DNA from: JACPNO01 sp963825405
GTDB lineage: Bacteria > Acidobacteriota > Terriglobia > Bryobacterales > Bryobacteraceae
Assembly: GCA_963825405.1 (NCBI GenBank)
Contig: CAWGTB010000012.1
Coordinates: 62,001-126,000, forward strand
Direction of reading: 5' to 3'
Length of the DNA: 64,000 nt
Shown here: piece by piece, positions 24,946 through 33,814 of the stretch
How positions within the stretch are numbered: the first letter of the stretch is position 1
Layout: each line of letters begins with the position of its first letter
Notes under the pieces: generated by a model
Told to the model about the DNA's origin: nothing
Databases searched by the model: none
The model's input: only the letters and a program-made list of their open reading frames with translations
Program-made: the position numbers and the translations under genes

Positions 24946-26541
24946 ATGAGATCCGCTGGAGTTTTGGTTTTCCTGTTTTTCCTGGCTTTGACGGCTCCGG
25001 CGTGTGAGGGACCGCCCGATCTGGTGGTGGCAGTCAAGGCCCAGCCCACCGCATCCACCCATACCGCTCTCGGTGCATGGTTCGCGCAACGCAAAGAGTA
25101 TTCGTGCGCAATCCCTTCCTTCGAAACCGCCTTGCGCTTCAACCCCAATTTTTGGGAGGCGCACTATGACCTCGCGCTGGTGCTGATCGCCACAGATCAT
25201 GCGCAGCAAGCAGAAGAGCACCTTCGCGCAGCCTTGCCGTCAGCCCCTGATACTGCCCAGGTTCCGTTTCATCTGGGTCAAGTTCTAGCTGCTCAGAAAA
25301 GGTATTCGGCGGCCATTCCCTATCTGAAGGAGGCCGGAAGAATGGCGCCGACTCTGCCTGCCCGGCTGGCACTGGGCACCGCCTTGGCCGGCAGCGGTAG
25401 CCTCCCGGAAGCACTGAAGACGCTCGAGGAACTCGTGGTGTCATATCCGGACTCCGCGCAGGCGCAATTCACCTTAGCCAACCTCTACGCCACACGGGAG
25501 CAGTATACGGAAGCAGCCGAAGCCTACAAAAGGACACTGCGGCTCGATCCCGGCAACGATGTAGCCCGGTTCGCTGGGGCCAAAGCGCTCACTGCTGCCT
25601 CTCGTAATGACGAAGCTCTTCCGCTGCTTGAAGAGTATATTTCGCGTCATCCGGGGGATGTCGAGGCGCTCTACATACAGGGTTTGGCCAATCGCAATTT
25701 AGCCCGATATCCTGAAGCCGAGACGCCCCTGCTGCGAGCCGCCGCTCTGGACCCCGGCGATTACAACGTGCAGTACAACCTGGGGTTTGTGCAGGAAAAA
25801 CTACGGAAATTTGAGGAGGCGAGAAAGCACTTGGAACAAGCAGGCGTCATTCGGCCAAATGAAACGGCCGTCCCCTTCCGTCTCGCTTCCGTGTTCCGAG
25901 GCTCGGGCGACAAAGCGCGCGCCGAAGAGCAGCTAAAGATCTTTCAAGCCCTCAAAGAACGAGAAGAGCGTCAGAGGAAGGCAGAGCTTGGAACGAACAC
26001 TGCTCAGCAACTTCTGGTGCAAGGCGACGCTGGCGCTGCCGCGAAGTTATATCAGGAAGCGCTCAAACTGGAACCGGACAACGTGAATACGCTCCTCGAC
26101 TTATCGCTGGCATTGAACAAGCTCGGTGATTACGCCGGTGAACGCGAAGCACTCGAGAAGGCCGTGACGTTGAATCCCCAGTTCACTCATGCGCACAACC
26201 AACTCGGTCTGCGTCATATGGCGGATGGCAGGTTCGCGCTAGCACAGAAGGAGTTTCAGGCCGCTCTTAACGCGGATCCACAATCCGCCGAGGCTCGAAA
26301 TAATCTAGGAGTTCTCAGCGGGCAACAAGGACGTCATGCTGACGCAGAGCGAATGTTCCGCCAGGCGGTCGAGGACGATCCCACCTACGTCAAGGCCCGG
26401 GTCAATCTCGCTCTGATTCTGGCGGCTCAAGGACGCCTGGCTGATGCTGAAAAAGAAATCGAAGCCGCGATCCAGCGGGCCCCCGGCTCCGAGGACGCAA
26501 AGAGAGCTCGGGCTGCGATTCAGACGCAAATAAAACGTTAG
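24946..26541 (+). CDS. Exported TPR-repeat protein
   Basis: 531 residues with a signal peptide (MRSAGVLVFLFFLALTAPAC; the Cys in AC-EG could be a lipobox, but the position is not ideal), then about 13 TPRs (AHYDLALVLIATDHAQQAEE, VQYNLGFVQEKLRKFEEARK, AHNQLGLRHMADGRFALAQK). A charged helix around residues 320-345 (KIFQALKEREERQRKAE) breaks the array. It is a paralogue of the TPR protein at 16414 and is followed, after a remnant, by the octaheme cytochrome-TPR gene at 26815. Scaffold function inferred. Confidence 0.85.
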   Translation: MRSAGVLVFLFFLALTAPACEGPPDLVVAVKAQPTASTHTALGAWFAQRKEYSCAIPSFETALRFNPNFWEAHYDLALVLIATDHAQQAEEHLRAALPSAPDTAQVPFHLGQVLAAQKRYSAAIPYLKEAGRMAPTLPARLALGTALAGSGSLPEALKTLEELVVSYPDSAQAQFTLANLYATREQYTEAAEAYKRTLRLDPGNDVARFAGAKALTAASRNDEALPLLEEYISRHPGDVEALYIQGLANRNLARYPEAETPLLRAAALDPGDYNVQYNLGFVQEKLRKFEEARKHLEQAGVIRPNETAVPFRLASVFRGSGDKARAEEQLKIFQALKEREERQRKAELGTNTAQQLLVQGDAGAAAKLYQEALKLEPDNVNTLLDLSLALNKLGDYAGEREALEKAVTLNPQFTHAHNQLGLRHMADGRFALAQKEFQAALNADPQSAEARNNLGVLSGQQGRHADAERMFRQAVEDDPTYVKARVNLALILAAQGRLADAEKEIEAAIQRAPGSEDAKRARAAIQTQIKR

Positions 26542-26545
26542 TCTG

Positions 26546-26794
26546 CTACCGTCCTCTCGGCGGAATCGGCGTAGTCCGGGAAAGTTCGGCGTACTTGTGA
26601 GCCAGCGCTGATTCGCCAATCTGAGAGTAGATTTGCTGGAGAAGATAGCTCCCTCGATCAATGTCGCCGGCAATCTCCGCCAGGTCGCAGGCGCCGCCCC
26701 GGCAAAGTGCAGCGTTAAGACATAGGAATGAAAGGAATGGCCGCAGCAAACGCGTCATTGGTTCAGGGCTTGCGTTGTATACTGTAACATTCAC
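26546..26794 (-). pseudogene. Short reading frame, possibly a TPR-protein tail
   Basis: A minus-strand frame of 82 codons whose second half (IDRGSYLLQQIYSQIGESAL, then AHKYAELSRTT) looks like the last helix pair of a TPR protein. The first half (MNVTVYNASPEP, LLRPFLSFLCLNAALC) is not repeat-like and overlaps the promoter of the next gene. No ribosome site is visible. It may be a remnant left between the TPR and cytochrome genes, or a small exported protein. Evidence is weak. Confidence 0.3.
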
Positions 26795-26814
26795 AAGCGG
26801 AGCTCCAGCGCCTA

Positions 26815-28885
26815 ATGCTGCTGCTACTAATTTGTCTGAGTATCTTTGCCACCTCGGGTGTATTCGGGCAGGATATTGACAACGTAGTCACTCCGAACGG
26901 TCGCAAGTCTTTCACCATTCTCGATGAAATTGAGGATCATGGGGAGCGCACAGACTCTCCTTCGCCTTTATCAAGAGCGAGACCCTGTCCGCCGGCGGAG
27001 CATGGCGGAGGCTTTTCTCAATAGCCGGCCTCAGTCATGGCTTCTTGCGACTGTTTATGAAATCGCGGCAAAAGCCGCCATTGATCTGAACGACTTCCCG
27101 GCGGCCTTGCGATACGGCAAGGAGTCGTTGCGTTTTCTTCCGGAAAACCCATTTCTGCTGGTTCCCCTCGCGAATGTGCAGGTACAACAGAAAGCTTTTC
27201 GCGAGGCGGAGTCTAGCGCAAACGACTCTTTGGAATACCTGGATCGTTTCGGCCGTCCAACTCGCATCGCGGAACCCGAATGGCCTCGCATTGAGAACGC
27301 ACTGAGGGCCTCGAGCCACTATGTTCTAGGCCGGGTAGCGGCATCGGAAGGCCTGGCTGCCAAAGGGCCTGAGAGGATCGTCAAACTCCGGTCCGCCGCG
27401 ACCCACCTCTCGCGCGGCCGGGAATTGAATGAAGGCGATCCCGAGATCGCCTACCTGCTCGGGCTGGTGCAGAAAGCACTCGGCGATGACCGGGAAGCGG
27501 CGGTGCAATTCAGCGCGGCAGCGCGCAAGCCAGGCCCTCTCCGGCAGAAGGCAATAGAGCAACTGCGTGCACTCGAGCGATTCGAAGTGAAACCTCAAGA
27601 GCCGAGGCCGGCGTCAGCAGTTCCCGCTGAAAGCCGTGTGATCAATTCACGGCCGAACCGTTATGCCGGCTCACCATCGTGCCGCCCGTGCCATGCGGGT
27701 CAACATAAGGCTTGGGAAGAGACCGGAATGGCGCGAATGTTCCGGCCATATCGTCGTGAGAACGTGATCGGCGACTTCAACCAACGTGAGTTGCCGGACA
27801 AAGCGGGCTCCCCTCTTGCCAGGATGAACGAAAACGGCGACACGCTATTTTTTGAAGTCCGCGGTGCCGGCGGACGCTGGAACCGCTATCCGATCGACTA
27901 TACGATCGGGTCCAAGTGGCAGCAGGCATACGCATCAAGGATGCCCAACGGAGAAATTCACGTCTTTCCGTTGCAATACAGCAAAGTGGAGAAGACTTGG
28001 CTCAATTACTGGAAGCTCATCGACCCGGTCGGCTCCGAAAGAACCGATCCAAATGAGTTTTATCATCTAAAAACAGGCACTAACTACTTGATGAATTGCG
28101 CTCCCTGCCACACCAGCCAATTGGGCGCGCCAAAGCGAGAGGGAGTACGGCCGCAGGATCTCTCGTTCCACGAATCCGGCGTCAATTGCGAAATGTGTCA
28201 CGGACCCTCGGCGCTTCATGTGGAGGAAATGTCCGCCGGAAAGCCGCGCGAAAAGCAATCTATCGACCCCCCGCTGGATTTCCGCCGGCTGGATCATCGC
28301 GAGTATGTCCGAATCTGCGCGCAGTGCCACATGCAGTCGGCAATGCGCGAGTTGGGGGCCGCCGGCGAATACAACTATGCAGCCTCGGGGAAATCCTTCG
28401 CACCAACGTATCCGAGCAGGCCATTCGTCGAGTTTTCCCGGCGCGCCTTTTACAAAGATGGACGGTTTCGCGAGACCACCTTCATCGTGGAAGCTCTCAT
28501 GCGTTCCGCTTGTTACCGTCGAGGCCAGGCCAGTTGCGGTAATTGCCACGATCCTCACCCATCGGATGCGGCCGACAATCCCACATCGCTCAAGTACCGA
28601 AACCGGCCTGATGAAATGTGTGTCGGGTGTCATCAAAATATTGCCGCGATGGCTGCAAAACATACCCATCACTCGCCCGACTCTGAAGCCAGCCGCTGCG
28701 TCAACTGTCACATGCCACGGATCATGAACAGCCTATTGTTTATGGCGCGAACTCATCAAATCGATGACATTCCACGGCCGGATATGACGGCTCGGTTCGG
28801 CCCGCAGGATAGCCCAAATAGCTGCCTGCTCTGCCATCGCGACAAGGACGCTGGGTGGGTTGAGCAGAAGCTGCGCTCCTGGTAA
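26815..28885 (+). CDS. Octaheme c-type cytochrome with N-terminal TPR-like domain (one frameshift)
   Basis: About 690 residues in total. ATG 26815 opens a signal peptide (MLLLLICLSIFATSGVFGQ) and reads about 45 codons. The frame then shifts near 26955-26960, and the remaining 640 residues continue in the second frame (LLRLYQERDPVRRRSMAEAF onward). Residues about 50-240 are helical TPR-like. Then come eight CxxCH motifs: CRPCHAG, CAPCHTS, CEMCHGP, CAQCHMQ, CGNCHDP, CVGCHQN, CVNCHMP and CLLCHRD. Related to the heptaheme proteins at 11596 and 14507, but with the TPR part at the opposite end. ATG 26924 opens the second frame but would produce a cytoplasmic apo-protein, so the signal-bearing start is preferred. 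TGTATACT at 26776-26783 is a likely -10. Confidence 0.75.
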
Positions 28886-28946
28886 GGCTCGATAATCGAG
28901 CGCGACATATTACCTGCCGGACAGATATAACAACAAATGACTCACA

Positions 28947-28955
28947 TGATACAAT
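28947..28955 (+). promoter_or_regulatory. Candidate extended -10 promoter of the fucosidase gene
   Basis: TGATACAAT at 28947-28955 (TG-A-TACAAT), an extended -10 with no convincing -35. Transcription would start near 28962, leaving a 25-base leader with the ribosome site GGGAGGAG about 7 bases before ATG 28987. Confidence 0.4.
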
Positions 28956-28986
28956 GCACCTGAAAAAATCAGGGAGGAGTACTTTC

Positions 28987-30390
28987 ATGAACAGACGGAC
29001 ATTTCATCGCGTGCTGGCGGGCGCCGCCGCACTCCGCACTTTCCGCGGAGAAGAGCCCGGACACTACCGGGCTACGTGGGAGTCTATCCGCACTCATACT
29101 GTACCGGCCTGGTACAACAACGCCAAACTCGGAATCTTCATTCATTGGGGTCTTTATTCCGTGCCGGCGTGGGCGCCGCCCTCGGGTGAGCTGGGTAAGG
29201 TCGACATGAGCCGCTGGTTCTACGACAATGCGTACGCCGAATGGTATCTGAATTCGCTGCGGCTCAAGGGTTCGCCGACTTATAAACATCACCTCGAGAC
29301 CTATGGCGCTAATTTTGATTACTACGATTTCGCTCCGATGTTCGATCGAGACGTCCAGAAGTGGAATCCGGCGGAATGGGCGCGGCTTTTCCGCGAAACC
29401 GGCGCGCGCTATGCCGTCCTCACCACCAAGCACCACGACGGCTTCCGCTTGTGGCCCAGCCGCGTTCCCAATCCAAATCGCGCCACTGAGAAAATTACGG
29501 CCAAGCGCGACCTGGTAGGCGATCTGACCAAAGCCGTTCGCGCCGAGGGTCTGAAGATGGGCCTCTACTACTCCGGCGGTCTGGACTGGACTTTTGAACC
29601 GCGGCCGATCGCCACCATGGAAGATCTCAAAACCACGGCGCCACAGTCGGAGGAGTACGCGCGCTACGCCGATGCGCATTGGCGCGAACTTATCGAGCGT
29701 TATCAGCCTGCCGTGCTCTGGAACGACATCACGTATCCCAAGGCAGGCAAGCTGACCGACATCTTTTCCGAATACTACAACCGCGTTCCAGAGGGTGTGA
29801 TCGATAACCGCTTCGGCGTGGATTTCGCCGACTTCACCACACCCGAGTACGCCAAATACGACAAGATCACGGCCAAGAAATGGGAATCGTGCCGCGGCCT
29901 GGGATTTAGTTTTGGCTATAACCGCGTCGAAGGCCCCAAGGAAGTCATCGCGCCGGACAAACTGGTGGCACTGCTAGCTGACATCGTGAGCAAGAATGGA
30001 AATCTGCTGTTAAATATTGGCCCGCGTCCTGACGGAAGCATTTCTGAAATTCAGCTTGACCGTCTGCATGCGCTCGGCCGATGGCTGAAAGTGAACGGCG
30101 AGGCCATTTTTGATACGCAGCCGTGGGTGCGCGCATCGGCTGGCGCTGAGGGACCCGACGTGCGCTTCACACAGAAGGACGACACTCTCTACGCCATTCT
30201 ACTCGCCAGGCCCAGCGCCACCGTTGCTATTCCGGGATTGGATCCCAAAGACGGCGCGGAGATCTCGGCCTTAGGTGCTGGGCGGCTCGAGTGGTCCCGC
30301 AGCAATGGCAATCTGGTGGTTCAAACCGGCCAGCTTCCGGGTGAATACGCCTGGACGTTGAAGATCCGCCCAGCACCTGCGGCGCATTAG
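28987..30390 (+). CDS. Alpha-L-fucosidase, glycoside hydrolase family 29
   Basis: Retaining GH29 enzyme removing alpha-L-fucose from glycans. 467 residues from ATG 28987, chosen for its GGGAGGAG ribosome site; the in-frame ATG 28954 would overlap the -10 box. The N-terminus (MNRRTFHRVLAGAAAL) looks like a short export signal. GH29 motifs: AKLGIFIHWGLYSVPAWAP (His53), YAVLTTKHHDGFRLWPS (His149, His150), MGLYYSGGLDW, PAVLWNDITYP with Asp247 as the likely nucleophile, and NGNLLLNIGPRPDGSI. The general acid is not certain from sequence alone. It lies downstream of the LacI/TonB receptor locus, but 4 kb away and with its own promoter. Confidence 0.92.
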   Translation: MNRRTFHRVLAGAAALRTFRGEEPGHYRATWESIRTHTVPAWYNNAKLGIFIHWGLYSVPAWAPPSGELGKVDMSRWFYDNAYAEWYLNSLRLKGSPTYKHHLETYGANFDYYDFAPMFDRDVQKWNPAEWARLFRETGARYAVLTTKHHDGFRLWPSRVPNPNRATEKITAKRDLVGDLTKAVRAEGLKMGLYYSGGLDWTFEPRPIATMEDLKTTAPQSEEYARYADAHWRELIERYQPAVLWNDITYPKAGKLTDIFSEYYNRVPEGVIDNRFGVDFADFTTPEYAKYDKITAKKWESCRGLGFSFGYNRVEGPKEVIAPDKLVALLADIVSKNGNLLLNIGPRPDGSISEIQLDRLHALGRWLKVNGEAIFDTQPWVRASAGAEGPDVRFTQKDDTLYAILLARPSATVAIPGLDPKDGAEISALGAGRLEWSRSNGNLVVQTGQLPGEYAWTLKIRPAPAAH

Positions 30391-30837
30391 AAGACCGCGC
30401 AGGCGACAAGTGTACACTTCGCCACACGAAACAAGCCTTGCTGGTTTCGATGATCTGGTGCATCGGTCTATGGGCGGGGCCGAAGCAACGCCCCTGGGAG
30501 CAGTTGCCCAAGTGTCGTCTCGAAGGCGGTCCGAAGGTGTTCCTCCACTCGTGGGCGCGTGACCGTCCCACTCGCGGGAAGTTGAGATGCGCAGTATAAG
30601 TTGCAAAGGCCGCGATGGAGCACTTCCGCAAGATAATACGCGAGCCGAAGGGAGCGTAGACTTCCTTTACCTCATCAGATGTTGGTTCCACCGACCCCTT
30701 CCGTTGGACCGAGCTCAAGGGTCGGACGACCGTCAACTGGAACCCTCCGCGAGCGCGTAATTTACAAAAATTATCCGGTATATGTGCCGGGCCGCGAACC
30801 GGCGGATTACCAGGAGTGGCTTACGCCACGCGCCGCT
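30391..30837. other. Gene-poor scar with an unidentified coding-like fragment
   Basis: About 450 bases with no intact gene. The last 90 bases on the plus strand (about 30746-30825) read RVIYKNYPVYVPGREPADYQ, then EWLTP, which looks coding and slightly recalls segments of exported cytochrome-like proteins, but I cannot place it. It is joined directly to the truncated phosphorylase that follows. On the minus strand an open frame runs over much of the stretch without recognisable family features. Confidence 0.4.
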
Positions 30838-31445
30838 CGCCGGCGATCAGGGATAGGCGGCTGAAAGTCCTGTTCCTGCCCGAATACAACGTTACGCTCG
30901 CGGAGCGGCTGATCCCCGCGAGTGACGTCTCGAATCAGATCTCAACGGCGGGCTACGAAGCCAGCGGCACCAGCAATATGAAGTTCATGATGAACGGTGC
31001 GTTAACGATCGGCACGCGCGACGGAGCCACCGTCGAGATGGCGCAGGAAGCCGGTGAAGAGAACTTCTTCCTCTTTGGTCTGACGGCGGATCAAGTGACC
31101 GAAAGCCGCGGCTGGTACAATCCGCACTGCCACTATGACCACGAGCCCGAAACCCGCGCGGCCTTGGACCTGATTTTTAACGATCATTTCAGCCGCTATG
31201 AGCCCGGGATCTTCGGGGAACTGCGGGACACCCTTTTGACCAACGGCGATTACTACATGCACCTGGCTGACCTGAAGTCCTATCTTGATGCGGATCAGCA
31301 GCCGCTCGATTTATATGCGAATCAGGACGAATGGACGCGCAAGGCCGTTTTGAATGTCGCGCACTCCGGGAAATTTTCGAGTGACCGAACCATCTCCGAA
31401 TATGCGGCCGATATCTGGCAGGTGAAGCCATGTCCAGTGCTGTGA
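30838..31445 (+). pseudogene. glgP: C-terminal fragment of glycogen phosphorylase
   Basis: The last 200 or so residues of a GT35 glycogen/starch phosphorylase (full length about 820). The pyridoxal-phosphate signature is present (EASGTSNMKFMMNGALTIGT followed by RDGATVEM), with LKVLFLPEYNVTLAERLIPA before it and SGKFSSDRTISEYAADIW at the end. The N-terminal three quarters, including the glucosyl and phosphate-binding regions, is missing, so it cannot be active. An extra codon near the 5' break (PAIRDRRLKV) suggests decay at the junction. No intact glgP or other glycogen gene is nearby. The stop codon is intact at 31443-31445. Confidence 0.8.
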
Positions 31446-31505
31446 GTCATGGGAAGTGTAATGTCCGCCGACGGCCCACTGCAAAGCCGATTTTTTGATC
31501 TGCCG

Positions 31506-32531
31506 TTATTCGCCGCGCACGGAGCCCAAGGGCCGCGCTACCACGGAACGATGTTCGGTAAATCCGGTACGAGGTTCCACTTCGCTTCGTTTCCAGCCCT
31601 TGAAAGCCGCAGGTGGCTGAGTCCAGGAAATGTTCTTTGCTGAGTCGATTGCGAAAAATTGAATGCGGTTTTCGTCCTTCTTCTCTAAGTGCCAGTCAGA
31701 GTTCGCCACGACCAAGCGGTGGTCAGGAAGTTCGGTGACTCCCCAAGTGATCAGCATCGGCAACTGTGGAGCGGCCTCGGCGCGGGTAAAGCTCCAGGTG
31801 ACCTTCCAGTCGGCATCGAGTTTTATCAGACCAAACCTTCCCGTGCACAGAGTGGAACCGTCCGCAAGTCGCTGCGCCATCACCGGTAGATCCGGAACCG
31901 ATAGTGAGTGCAATATTGCTCCCGCGGACGTGACTTCTACGAAGCGCTTCTCCTCTCGCAGCGCTACGAGATAATTCCCCTCCGGGGTGCGTCGGAGCAA
32001 CATATAGCGGGTATGACCAGTGCCCTTTGCGGGTACTGGAACGCGATGGAGCACTGCGCTCGTACCGGGCTGCAGCTCGAGAATCGCCTGTTCCTGGCTA
32101 TTCAGCACCGCGAACCGTCCGTTGGATAGCGGCACGCCACTCTTCACTTCGGCAGGAGCCGTGACGCGATACTCCCAGACGGTGCGCTTGTCACGATCAA
32201 TTTCTCGAATATACCGATGCGTGGAGAACAGGTAGTGGTCGTTGGGCAAGGCCCATCCGTCATAAATGATGTCGTCTTCCATTCCACGAATTTGCTGGCC
32301 AGCGGGCGCCGGATGGTAGGACCAGGACGAACTGCCGTCTCGCTCCACAACGTAGAGCCCCTCGCTCGCCACCAGAAGGTAGCGGCCCAGAGGGGTTGGT
32401 TGGATCGCCTGACTGTCATGCTGAGCGGCAGGAACCTGCCAGGTAACGGCGACGATAGTATAGAGTATTGCGACAGGATGGACCAATCGCAATCGCCTCG
32501 AGAAGTCTTTCAGACACAGAACTGGTTTCAT
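31506..32531 (-). CDS. Exported beta-propeller protein (PQQ/arylsulfotransferase-like)
   Basis: 341 residues from ATG 32531, preceded by GGAG at 8 bases. The N-terminus has a membrane or signal segment (LVHPVAILYTIVAVTWQVPA). The remainder is a series of four-stranded blades with motifs such as GLYVVERDGSSSWSYH, YIREIDRDKRTVWEYR, ITWGVTELPDHRLVVANSDW and KNISWTQPP, resembling PQQ-like and arylsulfotransferase-type propellers. No catalytic histidine pair of true arylsulfotransferases is obvious. It is probably periplasmic; ligand and role are unknown. The frame continues upstream to 32723 without support. Confidence 0.6.
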   Translation of the reverse strand: MKPVLCLKDFSRRLRLVHPVAILYTIVAVTWQVPAAQHDSQAIQPTPLGRYLLVASEGLYVVERDGSSSWSYHPAPAGQQIRGMEDDIIYDGWALPNDHYLFSTHRYIREIDRDKRTVWEYRVTAPAEVKSGVPLSNGRFAVLNSQEQAILELQPGTSAVLHRVPVPAKGTGHTRYMLLRRTPEGNYLVALREEKRFVEVTSAGAILHSLSVPDLPVMAQRLADGSTLCTGRFGLIKLDADWKVTWSFTRAEAAPQLPMLITWGVTELPDHRLVVANSDWHLEKKDENRIQFFAIDSAKNISWTQPPAAFKGWKRSEVEPRTGFTEHRSVVARPLGSVRGE

Positions 32532-32673
32532 TTGCGAGTCTCCAATACGGGGCCGAGTTTCACCGAAAGGGCAAATCTGAAACTCTTTACTTAGATGAGC
32601 CATGTTTTGCTCATGATAATTTTCCGTCCAGGCCGACAGGCCGGCGGCATTCCATTTACAGCAAAACCGGATT

Positions 32674-33585
32674 TTAGCCATTTTTGACCGCTCGCACGTC
32701 TGGCAAGCGCTGTACCTCGCCAATAAAACTCGCGAGCAAAGGAGACGTATTGTCCCTTCTCCACGCGAGAGCCAGCGGCAGTGGCAGGTTCAGGTCGACC
32801 ACGGACATGATGACGACACTTTTGGGACACCGCCAACGTGCCGTTCCAAGGACCCACCCCACACCCAAGCCGGTCGCTACGAGACTTAGGATTGTTGCCT
32901 CGTTTAGTCCCTCCTGAACAATGCGGGGAGACTTCAATCCGCCGCGAAAGCACTCGTGCATCAGGCGATCGTACAGCACCGGGCTTTCCCGCCTTGGAAA
33001 CCAGACAAACGTTGCATCGGCCAGGTCACGCAGGCGCAGTTTCTTGAGTTTCGTGAGAGGATGTCCCTTGAGTGCGGCCAATTCGATGTGTTGCACGGCG
33101 ACTGGAAGCAGCTCCAATTCCGGATCGGTCTTGGGCATGTTGAATACGAATCCCGCATCCAAACGGCCGGACCGGATGGCTTCTAGCTGCTCCAAGCTCC
33201 CCGCCGGTTGAAGTTCCAGTTCCGCGTCCGGTTGCAGTTCCCGGAATCGCCGGAAGGAATCCGGAACAACACCGCGCCAGGACGCATTCTCGGTGAACCC
33301 GACACGCAGCGTGCCTGATCGACCGCTCGCCACGCGACCCGCCCGCACGACTGCTTCGTTTACCTCCTGAAGAAGGCGCCGCACATCCTCCAGGAATAGC
33401 TTGCCGGCTGCGCTCAACTTCACGCCGCGCGGGAGACGTTCGAAAAGTTCGAAGCCTATTTCCTCCTCCAAGTCCTGAATCTGGCGGGAAAGCGCGGGCT
33501 GGGCCACGCGCAGCCTGCGCGCCGCACGCCCGTAATGCTGCTCCTCGCCGACCGCCACGAAATACCTCAGATGCCGCAACTCCAT
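32674..33585 (-). CDS. LysR-family transcriptional regulator
   Basis: 303 residues. The N-terminal winged helix-turn-helix is classical (MELRHLRYFVAVGEEQHYGR, then AARRLRVAQPALSRQIQDLE), followed by the substrate-binding domain (GTLRVGFTENASWRGVVPDS, SLEQLEAIRSGRLDAGFVFN, LLSLVATGLGVGWVLG). It is transcribed away from an alcohol dehydrogenase/aldehyde dehydrogenase operon that starts 230 bases away, the classical LysR arrangement, so it probably activates that operon in response to a substrate or intermediate. A TATC-N11-GATA site lies just upstream of its own start. Confidence 0.92.
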   Translation of the reverse strand: MELRHLRYFVAVGEEQHYGRAARRLRVAQPALSRQIQDLEEEIGFELFERLPRGVKLSAAGKLFLEDVRRLLQEVNEAVVRAGRVASGRSGTLRVGFTENASWRGVVPDSFRRFRELQPDAELELQPAGSLEQLEAIRSGRLDAGFVFNMPKTDPELELLPVAVQHIELAALKGHPLTKLKKLRLRDLADATFVWFPRRESPVLYDRLMHECFRGGLKSPRIVQEGLNEATILSLVATGLGVGWVLGTARWRCPKSVVIMSVVDLNLPLPLALAWRRDNTSPLLASFIGEVQRLPDVRAVKNG

Positions 33586-33595
33586 TCTGATACTT

Positions 33596-33614
33596 TATCG
33601 CGATTGGTTTGATA
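33596..33614 (+). promoter_or_regulatory. Candidate LysR-type binding site (T-N11-A)
   Basis: TATC, eleven bases, then GATA (33596-33614), fitting the T-N11-A core with four-base inverted arms. It sits 11 bases upstream of the LysR start codon, where such proteins usually bind to repress themselves and activate the divergent operon. Confidence 0.55.
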
Positions 33615-33661
33615 GTAAAGATGTCTTGGACGTATTAGCGACTCTCTGCCACATTAGACCC

Positions 33662-33781
33662 ATGAAGGCGAAGAGCGGCAAAAAAAAGCCAAGGGCAAAA
33701 CAACTTAGGGAAAAACGAGCAACCTCGAAACTGGCGAGGCGCCAGCCCGTGGTTCCTCTCCCTACCGCCTTTGAACGCTAG
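33662..33781 (+). CDS. Possible small basic protein, 39 residues
   Basis: ATG 33662 to TAG 33779-33781. The product is very rich in Lys and Arg (starts MKAKSGKKKPRAKQLREKRA, ends VVPLPTAFER). It fills most of the space between the LysR gene and the dehydrogenase operon and ends 33 bases before the next ATG. There is no clear ribosome site. The composition recalls small nucleic-acid-binding proteins, but chance translation of a leader cannot be ruled out. Confidence 0.3.
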   Translation: MKAKSGKKKPRAKQLREKRATSKLARRQPVVPLPTAFER

Positions 33782-33814
33782 AGCCGTTCGGAGGAAACGG
33801 CAAGGAGGCCAGAT

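Noticed and set aside
30227..30736. Minus-strand frame of 169 codons beyond the fucosidase
   Set aside because: Half of it is antisense to the fucosidase C-terminus and the rest shows no family features, so it is not annotated as a gene.
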